DNA from: Ensifer sp. LCM 4579
GTDB lineage: Bacteria; Pseudomonadota; Alphaproteobacteria; Rhizobiales; Rhizobiaceae
Direction: 5' to 3'
Assembly (NCBI RefSeq): GCF_001854885.1
Contig: NZ_MDDV01000057.1
Span: 161,304 to 225,303, forward strand
DNA length: 64,000 nucleotides
The notes beneath the pieces are model-generated. The model saw only the letters and a program-made list of their open reading frames with translations. It did not search any database and was not told the DNA's origin. Below, piece after piece: positions 59,878 to 64,000 of this stretch. The position numbers were made by a program, and so were the translations under genes. Position 1 is the first letter of the stretch. Every line of letters starts with the position of its first letter.

Positions 59878-61503
59878 TCAGCGCGCCGCCTGCAGGATCG
59901 CGGCAACGAGACCCGCGGTTGAAGAATCGTGGCCTTCGGCGCTCTCCTTGCCTTCGACCACCGGCAGCAGGCCGGTCGCAAGTTCCTTGCCGAGTTCGAC
60001 GCCCCACTGGTCGAAGGAGTTGATGTTGAAGAGCGCGCCCTCGACGAAGACGCGATGTTCGTAGAGCGCGATCAGGCGGCCGAGCGCGAAGGGATCGAGC
60101 TGGTCGTAGACGAAGGTGAGCGACGGCCGGTTGCCGGTGAAGACGCGGTGCGGCGCGATCCGGTCGGCCTTTGCCTCGTCCATGCCCTTGGCGGTGAGCT
60201 GCGCCTTTGCTTCGGCAAGCGTGCGGCCCTTCATCAGCGCCTCCGATTGCGCCAGGCAGTTGGCGATCAGAAGCTCGTGCTGGTGGCGCAGTTTCTTTTC
60301 ATGCCCGTTTGCGGCGATCATGAATTCGGCGGGAATGATGTCCGTCCCCTGGTGGATAAGCTGATAGAAGGCATGCTGCCCGTTGGTGCCGGGCTCTCCC
60401 CAGACGACCGGTCCGGTCGCAAACTCCGCCGGCGTGCTATCGAGCGTGACGGCCTTGCCGTTCGATTCCATGTCGAGTTGCTGCAGATAGGCGGGGAAGC
60501 GCGAAAGGCGCTGGTCGTAGGGCAGGATCGCCCGTGACGGATAGCCGAGCACGTTGCGATGATAAAACCCGAGGAGGCCGAGCAGCATCGGGATGTTCTC
60601 GCGAACAGGGGCGCTGCGGAAATGCTCGTCGATCGCATGGCCGCCGTCGAGGAATCGGCCGAAATCCTCCTTGCCGATCGCAATCATCAGCGGCAGGCCG
60701 ATGGCCGACCAGATCGAATAGCGCCCGCCGACCCAGTCCCAGAAGCCGAAGACGCGGGACGCATCGATACCGAAGGCGGCGACCTTGTCGAGCGACGTCG
60801 AAACGGCCGCGAAATGATTGCCGACGGCCGCTTCGCCGAGCTTGTCGGCAATGAAAGCGCGGGCCGTTGCCGCATTGGTCATGGTTTCGATCGTCGTGAA
60901 GGTCTTGGAGGCGATGATGAAGAGCGAGGTTTCGGGGTCGAGGAGCTTCAGCGTATCGGCAATATGGGCACCGTCGACATTGGACACGAAATGCAGGCGC
61001 GGGCCGTCATGAAAAGGCGCAAGAGCCAGCGTCGCCATCACCGGACCGAGGTCCGAGCCGCCGATGCCGATATTGACGACGTCGGTGATCTTCCTGCCGG
61101 TGGCGCCCTTGAGGCTGCCGGACCGCACGTCCTCGGCAAAGCCGCCCATTGCTTCGAGAACGGCATTGACGTCGGGCATGACATCCTTGCCGCCGACGAG
61201 GACCGGTCGGTTTCCTCGGTTTCTAAGTGCCGTGTGCAGCACGGCGCGTTCCTCGGTGATGTTGATGATGTCGCCGCGGAACATGGCGTCGCGCTTTTCT
61301 TCGACCCCGGCGCCCTTCGCCAGCGCTTCGAGCCCTTCCAGTATCCGGTCGTTCACCGCGCATTTCGAATAATCGAAGAGGAGATCGTCGAACCTCGTGC
61401 TGAAGCGGGAAAAGCGGTTCGGATCGGCCGCGAAGGCGGCGCGGATATCGGTTGCATCGGTCTCGCGTGCAGTGGCTTTCAGGCTTTCGACAAGCGCTTT
61501 CAT
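59878..61503 (-). CDS. pgi: Glucose-6-phosphate isomerase
   Basis: Interconverts glucose-6-phosphate and fructose-6-phosphate. The 541-residue protein has [14 protein letters not shown] (~138-151), [21 protein letters not shown], the second family signature region with [18 protein letters not shown], and the C-terminal catalytic-site segment. The ATG at 61503 has AAGGAG 8 bases upstream. Confidence 0.96.
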   Translation of the reverse strand: MKALVESLKATARETDATDIRAAFAADPNRFSRFSTRFDDLLFDYSKCAVNDRILEGLEALAKGAGVEEKRDAMFRGDIINITEERAVLHTALRNRGNRPVLVGGKDVMPDVNAVLEAMGGFAEDVRSGSLKGATGRKITDVVNIGIGGSDLGPVMATLALAPFHDGPRLHFVSNVDGAHIADTLKLLDPETSLFIIASKTFTTIETMTNAATARAFIADKLGEAAVGNHFAAVSTSLDKVAAFGIDASRVFGFWDWVGGRYSIWSAIGLPLMIAIGKEDFGRFLDGGHAIDEHFRSAPVRENIPMLLGLLGFYHRNVLGYPSRAILPYDQRLSRFPAYLQQLDMESNGKAVTLDSTPAEFATGPVVWGEPGTNGQHAFYQLIHQGTDIIPAEFMIAANGHEKKLRHQHELLIANCLAQSEALMKGRTLAEAKAQLTAKGMDEAKADRIAPHRVFTGNRPSLTFVYDQLDPFALGRLIALYEHRVFVEGALFNINSFDQWGVELGKELATGLLPVVEGKESAEGHDSSTAGLVAAILQAAR

Positions 61504-61586
61504 CGCAGGGCTCCTTGCATCGGAATTGGCTGCGATAGCTAGTCGGTTTAACCGCGGCAAATCAAGGGCGAGTGTGCGCTGCAGCG

Positions 61587-61612
61587 AAAAAAGGCCGCCT
61601 GCCGACGGCCTT
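61587..61612 (-). terminator. Intrinsic terminator after fadD
   Basis: On the minus strand AAGGCCG (61612-61606) pairs with CGGCCTT (61597-61591), followed by a T run to 61587. It separates fadD from pgi. Confidence 0.85.
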
Positions 61613-61641
61613 CAACGCGATCGCTGCTCCGTCGGTCCTGG

Positions 61642-63342
61642 CTAACCGCGCAAGTCCTTGCGCAGGATCTTGCCGACATTCGATTTCGGCAATTCGGGGC
61701 GGAACTCGACGAATTTCGGGCGCTTGTAATTGGTGAGGTTCTCGGAGCAGTGGCGCTTGACGTCCTCTTCCGTGAGGTCCTGATCCTTGCGCACGACGAA
61801 GAGCTTGACGGCTTCCCCCGAATGCGGGTCGGCGACGCCGATGGCGGCGCATTCCAGAATGCCCGGATGAGTGGCCACGACCTCCTCGATCTCGTTGGGA
61901 AAGACGTTGAATCCGGAAACGAGGATCATGTCCTTCTTGCGGTCGACGATCTTCACGAGCCCGGCGCCATTCATGAAACCGACATCGCCGGTGCGAAAGA
62001 AGCCGTCCGGCGAGATCGCCCTTGCCGTTTCGTCGGGGCGCTGCCAGTAGCCGGCCATCACCTGCGGACCGCGGATGCAGATTTCGCCGATCTCGCCGAT
62101 CGGCAATGCCTGACCGTCGTCGCCGCGAATTTCCACGTCGGTGGAGGGAAGCGGCATTCCGATGGTGCCGGTAAACTCGTCCGTATCGAGCCGGTTGGCG
62201 GTGGCAACCGGTGAGGTTTCCGATAGCCCATAGCCCTCATGGATCGGGCAGCCGGTCATCTGAAGCCAGCGTTCCGCGACCGGCCTCTGCACCGCCATGC
62301 CGCCGCCGAAGGTCAGGATGAGCGACGAGAAGTCGAGCTTCTGGAACTCGGGATTGTTCATCAGCGCATTGAACAGCGTGTTGAGACCCGGGAAGATGTT
62401 CGTCCGGTATTTGCCAAGTTCCTTGACGAAGGCCGGGATGTCGCGCGGATTGGGGATCAGGATATTGTTGCCGCCGAGCGCCAGCCCCATCAGCGAATTC
62501 ACCGTCAGAGCGAAGATGTGATAGAGCGGCAGCGCACACATGAAAGTCAGGCTTTCCGGACGCGGCTTGCGCAGGAAGGCCGTGTTCAGCCAGATATCCA
62601 TCTGCGCCATGTTGGAGAGAAGATTGGCATGGCTGAGCGTGGCGCCCTTGGAAAGGCCGGTCGTGCCGCCGGTATATTGCAGGAATGCGACGTCCCCGGA
62701 CGTGACATTGGGTTTCCTGAGCGTGAGCGTCGCGCCTTTAGCAAGCACCGTCCTGAAGGAGAGATGCCCAGGGATCGACCAGGCGGGCACGAGCTTCTTC
62801 ACCCGGCGCACGACAAGGTTGACCAGCAGGCCCTTGATGCCGAGCATATCGCCCATGCTGGCGACGACCACATGCTTGATCGCGGTGCGGGCGACCACCT
62901 GCTCGACCGTGTGAGCGAAGTTTTCCAGAACGAAAATCGCCTTGGCGCCGGCATCGACGAGCTGATGCTCGAGTTCGCGGGGCGTATAGAGCGGATTGAC
63001 GTTCACCACCGTGTAGCCGGCCCGCAGGATGCCGTAGACGATCACCGGGTTCTGCAGGATGTTCGGTAGCATGACGGCGACCCGGTCGCCCTTTGCGAGA
63101 CCCAGCGACTGGAGCCAGGCACCGATCCTGCCGGAATAGGCATTCAGATCGGCGAAGGTCAGGGATTTGCCCATGCAGGTGAAGGCAGGGCGCCAGGAAT
63201 ATTGCGCAACGGCGTGGTCGAAGAATGCGCCGATCGACTGATAGGCAAGGGAGCCGATATCACCGGGCACGCCCGGCGGATAGGAACTGAGCCAGATCTT
63301 TTCCCCGCTGGACCCTGCCTGCTGCATGCTAGCTTCCGCCAT
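61642..63342 (-). CDS. fadD: Long-chain fatty acyl-CoA synthetase
   Basis: Activates free long-chain fatty acids with CoA and ATP for beta-oxidation. The 566-residue AMP-forming enzyme has the P-loop YTGGTTGLSKGATLSH, EGYGLSETSPVA, GDVGFMNGAGLVKIVDRKKDMILVSG (the FACS signature region), and the C-terminal catalytic Lys in SNVGKILRKDL. In S. meliloti fadD mutants show altered surface motility and nodulation (from memory). The ATG at 63342 has GGGAGAGAGGG upstream. A palindromic operator and a TATAAT box lie ~120-145 bases upstream. Confidence 0.95.
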   Translation of the reverse strand: MAEASMQQAGSSGEKIWLSSYPPGVPGDIGSLAYQSIGAFFDHAVAQYSWRPAFTCMGKSLTFADLNAYSGRIGAWLQSLGLAKGDRVAVMLPNILQNPVIVYGILRAGYTVVNVNPLYTPRELEHQLVDAGAKAIFVLENFAHTVEQVVARTAIKHVVVASMGDMLGIKGLLVNLVVRRVKKLVPAWSIPGHLSFRTVLAKGATLTLRKPNVTSGDVAFLQYTGGTTGLSKGATLSHANLLSNMAQMDIWLNTAFLRKPRPESLTFMCALPLYHIFALTVNSLMGLALGGNNILIPNPRDIPAFVKELGKYRTNIFPGLNTLFNALMNNPEFQKLDFSSLILTFGGGMAVQRPVAERWLQMTGCPIHEGYGLSETSPVATANRLDTDEFTGTIGMPLPSTDVEIRGDDGQALPIGEIGEICIRGPQVMAGYWQRPDETARAISPDGFFRTGDVGFMNGAGLVKIVDRKKDMILVSGFNVFPNEIEEVVATHPGILECAAIGVADPHSGEAVKLFVVRKDQDLTEEDVKRHCSENLTNYKRPKFVEFRPELPKSNVGKILRKDLRG

Positions 63343-63459
63343 GCCCTCTCTCCCTCTGGTCGCCAACGAACGGCTGTGCTCACGGCGAAGAAAAGCCCTC
63401 CAGATCTTCCTCTCCGACGAAGATGCTGCTTTTACTGCGCATCTTCAAGCAGTATCCCG

Positions 63460-63486
63460 ATTATATGACTTTGACGTAAACGTCAA
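63460..63486 (-). promoter_or_regulatory. Palindromic operator overlapping a candidate fadD promoter
   Basis: TTGACGT-AA-ACGTCAA at 63471-63486 is a perfect 7+7 dyad. On the minus strand it is followed by TATAAT (63465-63460), a perfect -10, so the dyad covers the -35 region. This form resembles sites proposed for MerR-type LiuR or other fatty-acid/branched-chain regulators in Proteobacteria. The regulator's identity is inferred. Confidence 0.6.
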
Positions 63487-63787
63487 CAAGCGCAAATACC
63501 GAAGGGGACGTGATCCCGCCTATATCTGCCTGTCATGTGCTTCCGCTACAGGAGGCGGAACGCGACGTAGCGCCGACAGTGAAGCGATGACGATGAAAGC
63601 GAATTGAATCGGCCTTCGACCAGCACGATGTATTGCAGGCATTCCTTAACCGAAACCGTTTCAGGGAAGCATGCGGGGCGAACTTGCCGGAGGGGCGGCG
63701 CCGGAAGCGAATGAACGTCGCCGGCGCGAGACGGGCTGGCAAGGCCATGGGTTTGCTGTAATGTTGCTAAAAGACGGAGGAATGCAG
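63487..63787. other. Intergenic region before the AI-2E transporter gene
   Basis: About 300 bases with small inverted repeats (for example TTCCGC / GCGGAA near 63541-63561). No coding frame or RNA gene is supported. Confidence 0.4.
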
Positions 63788-64000
63788 GTGCAGTTGGGCA
63801 ATCGCGAGCGAGACAATCCCCCGGCGGAGCCACGGCTCTTCGGGCAGCCGGCCCATTCACGCTCCGCCCTGGTCCTGCCGATCTCGGCGGCCCGCTGGCT
63901 GCTCGTGCTGGTGCTGCTCGCCGGCGTCTATTTCTTCCACGGCTTCGTGGTGCCGGTGCTTGCCGCCGTCGTCATCGGCTTTGCCAGCTGGCCGATCTAT
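63788..64000 (+). CDS. AI-2E family (PerM-like) transporter, N-terminal part
   Basis: The first 71 residues are visible before the window ends. A hydrophilic N-terminus of ~30 residues is followed by two hydrophobic segments (WLLVLVLLAGVYFFHGFVV and PVLAAVVIGFASWPIY), the usual start of AI-2E/PerM proteins. GTG at 63788 has GGAGG 7 bases upstream; an in-frame ATG at 63782 is too close to that site and another at 63761 has none. Substrate unknown. Confidence 0.7.
   Translation, partial: MQLGNRERDNPPAEPRLFGQPAHSRSALVLPISAARWLLVLVLLAGVYFFHGFVVPVLAAVVIGFASWPIY

Overview
The window is a gene-dense, GC-rich chromosomal segment of an alphaproteobacterium. It is almost certainly a Sinorhizobium/Ensifer of the meliloti/medicae group. 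Support for this is the gene order lnt(actA)-phrR-metK, a fructose ABC cluster frcR/frcB-frcC-frcA-frcK next to pyrC-pyrE-frk-pgi-fadD, a type B PutA, and dispersed ~100-bp palindromic intergenic repeats like the mosaic repeats known from this genus. I see no prophage, insertion sequence, CRISPR array, integrase or clear genomic island. Most genes are core housekeeping genes.

Layout. 1-4.4 kb: end of lnt, phrR, metK, trmB. 4.5-6.5 kb: hsp20-DUF1150 operon (minus) behind a ROSE-like RNA thermometer, divergent from a nucleoside hydrolase. 6.5-11.4 kb (minus): chemoreceptor, rbsK, rmuC. 11.6-13.9 kb: def, fmt, truA. 13.9-15.7 kb (minus): membrane protein and dapE. 15.8-22.2 kb: an RND efflux operon (pump, membrane fusion protein, and an alpha/beta-hydrolase lacking all three catalytic residues) with a divergent LysR gene. 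22.2-25.5 kb (minus): DEAD-box helicase, DUF805 protein, dapD. 25.8-29.4 kb: LOG-family protein, HAD pyrimidine nucleotidase, EamA transporter, PEP-mutase/isocitrate-lyase-like protein. 29.5-35.2 kb: the conserved argB ... engB-yidC-rnpA-rpmH block, interrupted by an anti-sigma gene and a DUF1269 gene. 35.8-39.5 kb: a VTT-domain membrane protein, a flavoprotein disulfide-reductase homologue and an orphan histidine kinase. 39.7 kb: tRNA-Arg(ACG). 39.9-46.1 kb (minus): YbaK, DUF1810, YigZ, PutA and YkgJ proteins. 46.3-50.4 kb: Sel1 and FecR proteins and a crp-like/CHASE2-adenylate cyclase operon. 50.6-51.0 kb: DoxX. 51.1-56.9 kb: sugar mutarotase and frcR (minus), then frcBCAK (plus). 57-59.8 kb: pyrC, pyrE, frk. 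59.9-63.3 kb (minus): pgi and fadD, preceded by a strong palindromic operator. The window ends inside an AI-2E-family transporter gene.

How it fits together. The right third is a sugar module: FrcBCA imports fructose and related sugars, a RbsD/FucU mutarotase probably equilibrates anomers, Frk makes fructose-6-phosphate and Pgi links it to glucose-6-phosphate. A perfect dyad beside a -35-like box upstream of frcB is a good candidate FrcR operator. The least ordinary parts are the catalytically dead esterase homologue in the efflux operon, the FecR/CHASE2-cyclase/Crp neighbourhood, the flavoprotein with Tyr in place of the catalytic His, and intergenic repeats whose first three bases form the stop codons of trmB and rbsK. 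I do not see a convincing wholly new multi-gene system; these are the leads I would follow.
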